A stretch of DNA of 64,000 bases from Acidobacteriota bacterium. GTDB lineage: Bacteria > Acidobacteriota > Terriglobia > Bryobacterales > Bryobacteraceae. Position 1 is the stretch's first letter; every line of letters starts with the position of its first letter. The notes below the pieces were generated by a model that saw only the letters and a list, made by a program, of their open reading frames with translations, was not told where the DNA came from and did not search any database. Both the position numbers and the translations under genes were made by a program. The DNA is taken from positions 16,569 to 80,568 of the forward strand of contig CANIVU010000026.1 of NCBI GenBank assembly GCA_947470805.1, written 5' to 3'. Of this stretch, positions 1-8,197 are shown one piece after another.

Positions 1-4
1 TGAC

Positions 5-637
5 ATGGCGGTCGTGGCGGAGGTTGGCGTGCGCGTAACGGTGGTTTTATTTGGGAATGGGGAGGGTCCGCGGCTGGCGGCGGATGTTACGGTTCTGCGG
101 GCGGCGAGCCGGGAGGAGGGGTGGGCGCGGGCCGGTGGGGACGTTGTCGCGTTTTTCGACACGCGGTACGAGGCGGGGCCGGAGTGGGAGTTGGCGCTGG
201 GGGTGGCGGACACGGTGGGCGGGTATGTGCGTCCCGGGGACAGGTATGGGTGGGCGGAGTGGGTCTATTACGTCGTGGAGTATGGGTGGGCGGAGCGGCT
301 GGCTGCGGGGAATGTGGCGTACCGGCGGGGTGCGGTGGAGCGGATCGACCCGTTGTTGCCGGGGGCGGGGGTGCATGACGCGCGGATGGACGTGCGGCTG
401 GCGCGGGCGCCGGGGTTCGGGGCGTATTTGCGGGAACGGTATGCGTATTCGCGGGATTGGGGGGCTCGGTATGTGTCGCCGTGGGCGGCGGTGTTGCGGG
501 TGGGATTGCCGCTGTTGGTGTTGACGCGGGTGCCGTGGTGGCGGCGGCCGTTGACGTTGCCGGGGGTGGTGGTGGTGAGCGCGGTGATGGCCGTTGGCGA
601 GGCGGCGGGGGCCTTGAATGGTAAAGTGAATTCTTAA
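5..637 (+). CDS. Short GT2-like glycosyltransferase-related protein (5' end uncertain)
   Basis: This 210-residue protein resembles the back half of a family 2 glycosyltransferase. It has a GT2-like acceptor motif GNVAYRRGAV near residues 100-109, and an FFDTRYEAGPEW stretch where GT2 enzymes carry the DxD metal motif. A hydrophobic C-terminal segment (about 155-205) matches the layout of the genes at 7367 and 9302. The usual N-terminal nucleotide-binding strand is short. The frame is open to the window edge, so an upstream start cannot be excluded. It overlaps the next gene by 1 bp and is probably part of the glycan operon. It may be a divergent or inactive transferase; the substrate is unknown. 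Confidence 0.6.
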   Translation: MAVVAEVGVRVTVVLFGNGEGPRLAADVTVLRAASREEGWARAGGDVVAFFDTRYEAGPEWELALGVADTVGGYVRPGDRYGWAEWVYYVVEYGWAERLAAGNVAYRRGAVERIDPLLPGAGVHDARMDVRLARAPGFGAYLRERYAYSRDWGARYVSPWAAVLRVGLPLLVLTRVPWWRRPLTLPGVVVVSAVMAVGEAAGALNGKVNS

Positions 638-1845
638 TGAGTAAGACGGTGGCGACGCGCCCGCAGATCGGTATTGGCGGGTGTCGGGTGTCGGAGAGCG
701 CAAAACGGCTGGTGATGGAGGTGCTCGATAGTAATCGTCTGAGCGCCGGGCCGATGATTGACCGGTTTGAACGGGAGATCGCGGGGCTGCATGACCGGCG
801 GTTTGGGCTGTTTACGAACAGCGGGACGAGCGCGTTGCAGATTGCGCTGGCGGCGCTGAAGGAGCGCTTCGGCTGGCAGGACGGTGATGAGGTGCTGGTG
901 CCGGCACTGACGTTTGTGGCGACTTCCAATGTTGTTCTTTATAACGGACTGACGCCGGTGTTTGTGGATGTGGAGCCGGATAAATACTGCATCGACCCGG
1001 CGCAGATTGAGCAGCACATCACGCCGCGGACGCGGGCCATAATGCCGGTGCATATTGCCGGGTTGCCGTGCGATATGGATCCGGTATTGGAGATCGCCTC
1101 GCGGCATGGATTGCGGGTGGTGGAGGATTCGGCGGAGTCGATGTTTGTGCGGTATCGCGGGCGGCCGGTGGGCAGCATGAGCGATATTGGCTGCTTTTCG
1201 ACGTACGTGGCGCACATCATTACGACGGGTGTGGGCGGGTTCTGCGTGACCGATGACACCGAGTTGATTGTGAGTTTGAAGAGCCTGATGAACCACGGGC
1301 GGGATTCGATCTACACGCGGATTGACGACGACGCGGGCCGCGAGGGCCAGGCGCTGTTTGATATCGCCGACCGGCGGTTCAGCTTTGTGCGGCTGGGATA
1401 TAGCTATCGCTGCACGGAGATGGAGGCGGCGTTGGGGCTGGCGCAGTTGGAAACGCGGGAGGCCGATTGGCAGCGGCGGCAGGTGATCGCGCGGCGGCTG
1501 TGCGCCGGGCTGGCGCCGTTGGCGGACCAATTGCAGTTGCCGGTGGAGCGCGACGGGGCTGAGCACGCGTGGATGTTTTTTCCGCTGGTGTTGCGGGGCG
1601 AAACGATTCCGCGGAGCGCGATCATTCAATATCTGGAAGACCACCAGATTGAGACGCGCTACCTGTTGCCATTGCTGAACCAGCCGATTTACCGGCAGCT
1701 GTTTGGGGATTTGGATTCCCGGTATCCGGTAGCGGCGCGGCTGAACCGGCGGGCTTTCTACATTGGGTGCCACGCAGGCATGACTGACGAAGAGGTTGAT
1801 CACATTTTGGACTGCTTCCATTCTTTCTTCCGGAACAACGCATGA
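637..1845 (+). CDS. DegT/DnrJ/EryC1/StrS-fold PLP enzyme, His variant (probable sugar dehydratase)
   Basis: The 402-residue protein has the fold-type I sugar aminotransferase layout: an SGTSAL phosphate-binding loop (62-67), an EDSAES segment (163-168) supplying the cofactor-ring aspartate, and an ETRYLLP segment near 339. The position that carries the Schiff-base lysine in aminotransferases (just before IITTG) is His193. In ColD and RfbH/E1, which use PMP for C-3 dehydration of keto-sugars, the same position is histidine, so a dehydratase role is more likely than transamination. It sits between a GT2-like gene (1-bp overlap) and a C-methyltransferase (4-bp ATGA overlap), consistent with deoxysugar synthesis. 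The family is certain; the reaction is inferred. Confidence 0.85.
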   Translation: MSKTVATRPQIGIGGCRVSESAKRLVMEVLDSNRLSAGPMIDRFEREIAGLHDRRFGLFTNSGTSALQIALAALKERFGWQDGDEVLVPALTFVATSNVVLYNGLTPVFVDVEPDKYCIDPAQIEQHITPRTRAIMPVHIAGLPCDMDPVLEIASRHGLRVVEDSAESMFVRYRGRPVGSMSDIGCFSTYVAHIITTGVGGFCVTDDTELIVSLKSLMNHGRDSIYTRIDDDAGREGQALFDIADRRFSFVRLGYSYRCTEMEAALGLAQLETREADWQRRQVIARRLCAGLAPLADQLQLPVERDGAEHAWMFFPLVLRGETIPRSAIIQYLEDHQIETRYLLPLLNQPIYRQLFGDLDSRYPVAARLNRRAFYIGCHAGMTDEEVDHILDCFHSFFRNNA

Positions 1846-3119
1846 CCACGCCGGAAATCAAACTACCGAAGAAGAGTAAAGGCCTTCCGGCGCGGCGGAA
1901 TTTGACCGACCGGGTCCCGGCGGTGCGCTGCAAGATTTGCGGCGGCAAGACGTACGCGGGCCTGGACCTGGGCGCGCAGCCGGTGGGCGATTTGATCCTG
2001 ACTCGCGCCGATTTGCGGAAGCCGGAAACGTTCTATCCGATGCAGTTGTTCCACTGCGTGGATTGCGGGTTGACGCAGTTGGGCTACATCGTGAATCCGG
2101 CCGTGGTGTACAAATACTTCCCGTTTGTAAGCGGCACGACGCAGACGGCCACTAAGCATTTGCAAACGATCCCCGGGGAATTGGCCCAACTTGGCGGGCT
2201 GGGGCCGCAGTCGTTCGCGTTGGACATCGGTTCGAACGATGGCACGTTGTTGAAGGCGTATCGTCCCTTTGGCGTGAAGACGCTGGGTGTGGACCCGTCG
2301 GCGATTCCGGTGCAGATGGCGATTGAGGCCGGTGTGCCCACGGTGCATGGGTTTTTCAACGAAGACACGGCGAAGGTGATCCGGGAGGAGCACGGGCAGG
2401 CGGATGCGATCAGCGCGGCGGGCGTGTTTGCGCACATTGCGGACCTGAGTGGTGTGATGCGCGGGATCCAGTTGCTGTTGAAGCCGACTGGGATTTTCGT
2501 GAGTGAAAACCAGTACTGGCTGGACATGGTGCTGACCGGGCACTACGACAACATGTTCCACCAGCACCTGCGTTACTACTCGTTGCGGCCGCTGACGCGG
2601 CTGTTTGCGAAGTATGGTTTGCAAGTTTTTGACGTACGGCGGAGTGAAGTGCACGGCGGTTCGTTCCGTGTGTTCGCGTGCTTTGCCGGGGCGCATCCGA
2701 TTCATCCGCGCGTGGGCGAATTGATCGCCGCCGAGGAGCAGGCGAGGCTGTACGATCCGGCGACGACGGCGGCGTGGGCGCAATCGATTGAGCAACGGCG
2801 GCGGGAACTGCACGACAAGGTTTGGAGCCTGGTGCGAGCTGGCAAGAAGGTGATCGGCATCGGCGCGCCGGCGAAGGCGGCGACGGTGTGCAGTTACTGC
2901 CGGCTGGGCCCGGAAGTGATCGATTACATTACCGAGATCAACCCACTGCGGGTGGGCAAGTATCTGCCCGGCGCGCACATTCCGATTGTGGACGAGGAAC
3001 TGATGTTCACCGATCCGCGGCCGGCGGATGCGGCCATTCTGTTTGCCTGGAACTACTACGACGAAACCGTTCCGAAGCTACGCGCGCGTGGGTGGACCGG
3101 CGAGGTGATCTGCCCGTGA
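1842..3119 (+). CDS. SAM-dependent sugar C-methyltransferase-like protein
   Basis: The 425-residue protein matches the TylCIII/NovU-type C-methyltransferase architecture. An N-terminal zinc site is formed by C30-x2-C33 and C72-x2-C75, a Rossmann SAM domain has DIGSNDGT at 128-135, and a C-terminal domain carries GIGAPAKAATV. Characterised members have a Tyr-His-Glu-His active-site motif; here the aligned residues are F239-H240-Q241-H242. These enzymes methylate a carbon next to a keto group on an NDP-sugar. The gene overlaps both neighbours by 4 bp, so it is translationally coupled to the His-variant PLP enzyme and the following SDR. The sugar product cannot be read from the sequence. Confidence 0.8.
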   Translation: MTTPEIKLPKKSKGLPARRNLTDRVPAVRCKICGGKTYAGLDLGAQPVGDLILTRADLRKPETFYPMQLFHCVDCGLTQLGYIVNPAVVYKYFPFVSGTTQTATKHLQTIPGELAQLGGLGPQSFALDIGSNDGTLLKAYRPFGVKTLGVDPSAIPVQMAIEAGVPTVHGFFNEDTAKVIREEHGQADAISAAGVFAHIADLSGVMRGIQLLLKPTGIFVSENQYWLDMVLTGHYDNMFHQHLRYYSLRPLTRLFAKYGLQVFDVRRSEVHGGSFRVFACFAGAHPIHPRVGELIAAEEQARLYDPATTAAWAQSIEQRRRELHDKVWSLVRAGKKVIGIGAPAKAATVCSYCRLGPEVIDYITEINPLRVGKYLPGAHIPIVDEELMFTDPRPADAAILFAWNYYDETVPKLRARGWTGEVICP

Positions 3120-4012
3120 TCGCCGATGGCTGGCGTGGCGAAGGAGCGGTTCTCTTCGGCGGCAGCGGATTTGTTGGCACGTCGATATTGCGGCTCTTTC
3201 CGGAGATGATTTCGGCGGGCCGCCGTGCGCCCGTGACGGGGAATCGGCACATCACGGTGGCCGATCTGGGCGACTTGGGCGCGTTGCGGGATGTGGCGTT
3301 TGACCGCGTGATTTCCTGCGTGGGCACGTCGCGCCATGTGGAGCTGATGGAGCAGCCGTTAACGGAAGCGCTGGCCATGCACATGATGCCGTCGGTTCGT
3401 TTGTTGGAGCAGTTGCGGGACTGGCCGTTGCGGAGTTTTGTGCGGTTGTCGACGGTGCTGCTTTATGACGAGACGCGGGCCGAGATGCCGGTGACGGAGA
3501 CGAGCCCGATTGAGCCGTACCGGAACCGGTACCTGTTGAGCCAGTATATGGGCGAGCAGGCGGCGCACTACTATGAGCGCTACTTTCCGGTGGCGACTGT
3601 GCGGCTGTGCAATTTGTTCGGACCGTGGGCGGGTGAGCGTACGGATCTTGTGCATGAGGTGGTGGCGCAGTTGCGGCGAGACGGGCGGGCGACGGTGCGC
3701 ACGCGGACGCCGGAGCGGGATTTTCTGTTTGTGGAAGATGCGGCGCGCGCGGTGGGGGCGTTGGCCTTCGCGGGGGTGGGCGGCGTGTTTAATGCGGGCG
3801 CGGGGGAGCCGGTATCGGTGGGGCGGATTGTGGATGTGTTGAGCGCGTTGAGTGGCTGTCCGGTAACGTCGAAGGACGCGCCGGGGCGGGGCGCGCCGCG
3901 GATTTGGGTGGACTCGTCCAAGCTGCGCGGGGCGACTGGTTGGACGCCCCGGTACTCGTTGGAAGAGGCGCTGGCGAAGACATGGGGGGCGAGCGATGCG
4001 TCTGGGAATTAA
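3116..4012 (+). CDS. Extended SDR, NAD-dependent epimerase/ketoreductase-like, catalytic Lys replaced
   Basis: This 298-residue protein starts at a GTG overlapping the upstream stop. It has a GGSGFVG dinucleotide-binding motif (15-21), a RLSTVLLYD strand with the catalytic Ser/Thr region (110-118), and the substrate-domain signature RTRTPERDFLFVEDAA typical of NDP-sugar epimerases. The YxxxK pair is changed: Tyr139 is followed four residues later by Gln143. It probably reduces or epimerises the keto-sugar made by the two preceding enzymes, but the missing lysine makes activity uncertain. It overlaps the next gene by 17 bp. Confidence 0.75.
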   Translation: MIADGWRGEGAVLFGGSGFVGTSILRLFPEMISAGRRAPVTGNRHITVADLGDLGALRDVAFDRVISCVGTSRHVELMEQPLTEALAMHMMPSVRLLEQLRDWPLRSFVRLSTVLLYDETRAEMPVTETSPIEPYRNRYLLSQYMGEQAAHYYERYFPVATVRLCNLFGPWAGERTDLVHEVVAQLRRDGRATVRTRTPERDFLFVEDAARAVGALAFAGVGGVFNAGAGEPVSVGRIVDVLSALSGCPVTSKDAPGRGAPRIWVDSSKLRGATGWTPRYSLEEALAKTWGASDASGN

Positions 4013-5126
4013 CGGCTGGCGGATACATGGGCACCGCACGGGAGTGGGCCGTTATCTGCTGAATACGGTGAAATGTTGGTCTCCGGAGTTTACGCGGGGG
4101 ACGTTCGACGATATTCGTTTTTACTCCCATTTGCCGCTGGATCGAGGGGAGATTCCGGTGCCGGAGGCGATTCGGCACACCCAGCTTGGGCCGGCGATGC
4201 GGATGCTGTTTTGGGAGAATCTGCGGCTGGGTCCGACGGTTGACGACGATGTGTTGTTCTGCCCTTCGTTTTCGCGGCCGCGGGTGACGCGGGCGAAGAC
4301 GGTGGTGACGGTGTATGAGGCCACGCTGGCGTTGTATCCGCAGTATTTTCCGCGCAATCACTTCTTTGCGCGACCGGAGATCTACGTTCCAATTTACCGG
4401 TGGAGCGCGCAGAATGCGACGTTGGTGCTGACCACGACGCAGGCGGCGAAGAACGACATTATGAAGGCGTTTGGTGTGCCGGCGGAGCGGATCCGGACGG
4501 CGCAATTGGCACCGGCGCCGGAGTTCGTTCCGATTCGCGACGAGGCGGCCCTGCGATCGATCCGGGAGAAGTATTTCAGTGCGGACGTGCCGTTCTTCCT
4601 GTTTGTCGGCAAGCTGACACCTCGGCGGAATGTACCGATGCTGATGGAGGCGTTCGCACGGATCAAAGAGAAGCATCGCCTGCCGCACAAGCTGTTGGTG
4701 GCGGGGATGAACACGACCGGGATCGACCTGGCTGGCCTGGCGAAATCATTGGGGATTTCGCAGCATTTCGTCCATACGGGGTATGTTCCGAATGAGGACC
4801 TGCTGCTGCTGTACAACGCCAGTGACTGCTTTGTGTTGCCGTACTCGTATGAGGCGTTGTCGTTGACGACGATGGAGGCGCAGGCGGTGGGCGTGCCGGT
4901 GATTACGACCGATGTCCCCGGGTTACGGGAGACGACGGGCGGCCATGCGCTGCTGTTGCGGGAAGCGGCGGTGGAGCCGTTGGCGGAGGCGATGCTGCGG
5001 ATTGCCGAGGATCGGCAATTGCATCGGGAACTGTCGGAGACGGGATTGGAATTCGTGAAGCAGTTTACGTGGGAGCGGACGGCGCGGGCGACGCTGGACA
5101 CGCTATGGGAGGCGGCGAATCTATGA
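3996..5126 (+). CDS. Glycosyltransferase family 4 (GT-B)
   Basis: The 376-residue protein has a GT-B layout: an N-terminal acceptor domain with GVGRYLLN near residue 16, and a C-terminal donor domain with FLFVGKLTPRRN, a VHTGYVPNEDLLLLYNASD block and the retaining GT4 E-x7-E region (YEALSLTTMEAQAVGVPV). It transfers a sugar from a nucleotide donor during glycan assembly, probably at the cytoplasmic face of the membrane. It overlaps its neighbours on both sides (17 and 4 bp). Donor and acceptor are unknown. Confidence 0.88.
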   Translation: MRLGINGWRIHGHRTGVGRYLLNTVKCWSPEFTRGTFDDIRFYSHLPLDRGEIPVPEAIRHTQLGPAMRMLFWENLRLGPTVDDDVLFCPSFSRPRVTRAKTVVTVYEATLALYPQYFPRNHFFARPEIYVPIYRWSAQNATLVLTTTQAAKNDIMKAFGVPAERIRTAQLAPAPEFVPIRDEAALRSIREKYFSADVPFFLFVGKLTPRRNVPMLMEAFARIKEKHRLPHKLLVAGMNTTGIDLAGLAKSLGISQHFVHTGYVPNEDLLLLYNASDCFVLPYSYEALSLTTMEAQAVGVPVITTDVPGLRETTGGHALLLREAAVEPLAEAMLRIAEDRQLHRELSETGLEFVKQFTWERTARATLDTLWEAANL

Positions 5127-6046
5127 AGACATGGGTGACGGGCGGAGCGGGATTCCTGGGTTCGCATGTGGTGGAGGCGCTGGTTGCCGGGGGGCGAAGT
5201 GTCACAGTTGTCGATGATTTTTCGACGGGATTGGAAGAGAATCTGGCTGGTGTGCAGGTTGGGTTGTTGCGGCATTCTTTGCGGGACGCCGCGGTGGAGG
5301 ACGCCTTGCGGGCCGAGCGGCCGGAGGTGATTTTCCACTTGGCGGGGGATGCGTTGGTGGCGCGGAGCGTGGCGGACCCGACGGCGGATTGTGAACGCAA
5401 TTTGCTGGCGACGCTGGCGCTGTTGGAAGCCGTACGGCGGGCGAGTCCGGAGTCGAAGGTTTTGTTTTCGTCGACGGGCGCGGTGTACGGAGATCGCGCG
5501 GAAAAGCCGTTTCAGGAGACTGATGGCGTCTGGCCGATTTCACCGTACGCGGTGGCGAAGCTGGCGGCGGAACGGTATTGCTACGCCTTTGCCCACACCT
5601 ATGGGTTGCGGACGTGCAGCCTGCGCCTGTTTTCGGTGTATGGGCCGCGGCAGACCAAGCAGGTTGTCTACGATCTGATCCGGAAGATTCACTCGAATCC
5701 CGAGGAATTGACGCTCTTCGGGGACGGTACGCAGGAGCGGGATTTCAGCCACGCGCGCAACATTGTGGATGCGTTTTTGCTGGCGGCGGAGAAGGCGGAG
5801 TTTCACGGCGAGGTGATCAACGTTGCCGGGGATGAGATTGTGACCATCCGGCGATTGGCGGAGATGCTGTGCGAGATGATGGGTGCCCATCCGCGGCTGG
5901 CCTTTACCGGGCAGCGGCGGCCGGGTGATTCGCAGCGATGGGTGGCCGACACGTCGCGGCTGCGCGCGCTGGGGTACCGGCCGGGCGTGGCGCTCTCCGC
6001 GGGGCTGCGGGACACGATAGAGTGGTACGTCCGGAGCCAGCAGTGA
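5123..6046 (+). CDS. NAD-dependent NDP-sugar epimerase/dehydratase (UDP-glucose 4-epimerase-like)
   Basis: The start at 5123 (MKTWVTGGAGFLGSH) gives a 307-residue extended SDR with an intact TGGAGFLG dinucleotide motif, SSTGAVYG for the catalytic Ser/Thr, and YAVAK for the Tyr/Lys pair. LFGDGTQERDF, the usual sugar-nucleotide-binding segment, follows. Unlike the SDR at 3116, all catalytic residues are present. It likely interconverts a UDP- or dTDP-sugar used by the flanking transferases. Its ATG overlaps the previous stop by 4 bp, and its stop overlaps the next GTG by 4 bp. Confidence 0.87.
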   Translation: MKTWVTGGAGFLGSHVVEALVAGGRSVTVVDDFSTGLEENLAGVQVGLLRHSLRDAAVEDALRAERPEVIFHLAGDALVARSVADPTADCERNLLATLALLEAVRRASPESKVLFSSTGAVYGDRAEKPFQETDGVWPISPYAVAKLAAERYCYAFAHTYGLRTCSLRLFSVYGPRQTKQVVYDLIRKIHSNPEELTLFGDGTQERDFSHARNIVDAFLLAAEKAEFHGEVINVAGDEIVTIRRLAEMLCEMMGAHPRLAFTGQRRPGDSQRWVADTSRLRALGYRPGVALSAGLRDTIEWYVRSQQ

Positions 6047-7365
6047 ATGTCAGCGTCATCATTCCGGTTTATAACGGCGAGGCCGAGCTAACGCAGTGCC
6101 TGGGCGCACTGGGGAAATCGATGCTGGCGCAGCTCGAAATCCTGGTGGTGGATGACTGTTCGACCGACGGGTCGCGGGCTGTGGCGGAGCGGTTGGGCGC
6201 GCGGGTGCTATCGACCGGAGTGAATAGCGGGCCGGCGAAGGCGCGCAATCTGGGGGCGCGGGAAGCGCGCGGAGAGATCCTGTTTTTCCTGGATGCCGAT
6301 GTGGTGGCGCATAGCGACGCGGTGGGCCGGGTGCAGCAGGCGTTTGCCGCGAATCCCGCCATTGACGCGGTGATCGGCTCCTACGACGACAACCCGGCGG
6401 AAGCGGACTTCCTGAGCCAGTACAAGAACTTGATGCACTGTTTTGTCCATCAAACCGGGCACGAGCAGGCATCGACGTTCTGGAGCGGGTGCGGCGCGAT
6501 CCGGCGGGATGTTTTCCTGGCGCACAGCGGGTTTGACGAGAGCTATGCGCGTCCGGCGATTGAGGATATCGAGCTGGGCTATCGCCTGTACCAGGCCAAC
6601 CATAAGATGGTTCTGGACAAAGGGCTGCGCGTAAAGCACCTGAAGCGATGGACGTTTTGGAACCTCTTGAAGACGGATATTCTGGACCGGGGCATCCCGT
6701 GGACGGAGTTGATTCTGCGTGACCGGAACATGCCCAATGACTTGAACCTGCAGCTGAGTCAGCGGATCAGCGTGGCGCTGGCGTTCCTTTGCGTCGGGTT
6801 CGCTTTGTTGATGACGCTGTATTGGCGCGGGTATTTCCTTACGCCTGTTTTTGCACTACTGCTGTTCATGATGGGGCGGTTCTGGCTGGACGGCTCTTCG
6901 GCGCCGCTGAGCCGGACGGCGACTTTGGGCGTGAGTTCGGCGTTCGGGATTCTGGTGTTACTGTCGTGGCAGTCTCACATGATGGGCATCATTCCGCCGG
7001 TGCTACTGGGGTATGTCCTGCTGTTCTTGCGGCACCGTTATTCGTTCGATGACAGCCGCAAAGCGCAGGTTGCTTCGTTGCTGATGGCGCTGTACGCGGT
7101 GCTGACGGTGTTGGTCATTTTGACCTACCTGCCTAGCAATCTGGTGATCGGCGCATTCTTCCTGATCCTACTGTTGCTGGTGGTGCTGAACAACCAGTTC
7201 TATCTGTTCCTGGCCGCGAAACGGGGCCGGGCGTTTGCCCTGGCGGCCATTCCATTTCATCTGCTGTACCACTTTTACAACGGCATTTCGTTTGGCGCCG
7301 GGCTGTTGCGATTCAGCTGGGGAACACTGACGGGGCGGGGGCGCGCCGTGGCGCCGGGGAAGTAG
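6043..7365 (+). CDS. Glycosyltransferase family 2 with C-terminal membrane segments
   Basis: Starting at the GTG that overlaps the upstream stop, this 440-residue protein begins directly with the GT2 core VSVIIPVYNGEAEL. It shows LVVDDCSTDGS and the DxD-type motif FFLDADVVAHSD (about residues 85-96), then a SGCGAIRRDVF acceptor motif and an EDIELGYR motif. From about residue 245 the protein is hydrophobic, with roughly six membrane helices ending in a basic tail. It is a membrane-bound processive or lipid-linked transferase of the locus; specificity is unknown. Confidence 0.87.
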   Translation: MNVSVIIPVYNGEAELTQCLGALGKSMLAQLEILVVDDCSTDGSRAVAERLGARVLSTGVNSGPAKARNLGAREARGEILFFLDADVVAHSDAVGRVQQAFAANPAIDAVIGSYDDNPAEADFLSQYKNLMHCFVHQTGHEQASTFWSGCGAIRRDVFLAHSGFDESYARPAIEDIELGYRLYQANHKMVLDKGLRVKHLKRWTFWNLLKTDILDRGIPWTELILRDRNMPNDLNLQLSQRISVALAFLCVGFALLMTLYWRGYFLTPVFALLLFMMGRFWLDGSSAPLSRTATLGVSSAFGILVLLSWQSHMMGIIPPVLLGYVLLFLRHRYSFDDSRKAQVASLLMALYAVLTVLVILTYLPSNLVIGAFFLILLLLVVLNNQFYLFLAAKRGRAFALAAIPFHLLYHFYNGISFGAGLLRFSWGTLTGRGRAVAPGK

Positions 7366-7366
7366 C

Positions 7367-8197
7367 GTGGGGTTGAGCGTGATCGTTACGGCGTACCGTT
7401 CGGCGGAGACGCTGCTGGCTTGTGTGGAGCAGTTGCGGCGGGATCCGGACGTGGCGCAGATCCTGGTGGCGGATTGTTCGGAATTCGCGCCGGCATTGCC
7501 TGTCGCGGTTCGCCGCTTTCCCACGCCGACCGATGTGCCGGTTATGCGCTGGGCGATGTTGCCGGAGGTGAGTGAACCGGTGGTGGCGTGTTTGGAGGGG
7601 CGGTGTGTTCCGGAGCCGGGGTGGGGCGCGGCGATCCTGGCCGCCCACGCGGTGCACCCGGAGGCGCCGGCGATTGGTGGAGCGGTGGGGTTGGCGGCCG
7701 GTTCCGGTTGGTTCGATGCGGTGGTTTGGTTCTGCGAGTATGCCGCGTACGCGCCACCGTTGGCGGACGCGCCGGCGGCGGATATCAGCGGGGCGCATCT
7801 GAGCTATAAGACGGCGGCACTGCGCGGGGAGAGCGAGTTGTTGCGGACCGGCGCGTGGGAGACGCTGCTGCACTTGCGGTGGCGAGGGATTCGCACAGCG
7901 CCGGCTTGCATCGCGTTTCGGAACTCGATGACGGCGGGCGATTTTGCGCGGCAGCGATTTCACTACGGCCGAGGGTATGCGGCGGCGCGGAGCGGGCGGC
8001 GGTGGATGTTCGCCCTGATGAGTCCAGCGCTGCCGTTTTTGCTGACGTTGCGCACGGCGGCGGCGGCGCGAAGGGCGGGGCGGATGGGCGGGTTTCTGCG
8101 GTGCCTGCCGGGGATATTTCTGTTCAATACATTGTGGAGCGTGGGCGAGTTGTTAGGCTATTGTTTTGGCTCCTCAGGAACGCAGCATAACTACTAG
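7367..8197 (+). CDS. GT2-like protein lacking a clear DxD motif
   Basis: This 276-residue protein starts at GTG, 1 bp after the preceding stop. The N terminus SVIVTAYRSAETLLACVEQL is GT2-like, but the segment that should hold DxD reads VACLEGRCVPEPGW, with no Asp pair. An ISGAHLSYK segment replaces the usual GGNxAxRR, and the C terminus (about 215-270) is hydrophobic. The same layout is seen in the genes at 5 and 9302, suggesting a local paralogous set. It could be a transferase with altered metal binding or a non-catalytic partner. Confidence 0.7.
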   Translation: MGLSVIVTAYRSAETLLACVEQLRRDPDVAQILVADCSEFAPALPVAVRRFPTPTDVPVMRWAMLPEVSEPVVACLEGRCVPEPGWGAAILAAHAVHPEAPAIGGAVGLAAGSGWFDAVVWFCEYAAYAPPLADAPAADISGAHLSYKTAALRGESELLRTGAWETLLHLRWRGIRTAPACIAFRNSMTAGDFARQRFHYGRGYAAARSGRRWMFALMSPALPFLLTLRTAAAARRAGRMGGFLRCLPGIFLFNTLWSVGELLGYCFGSSGTQHNY

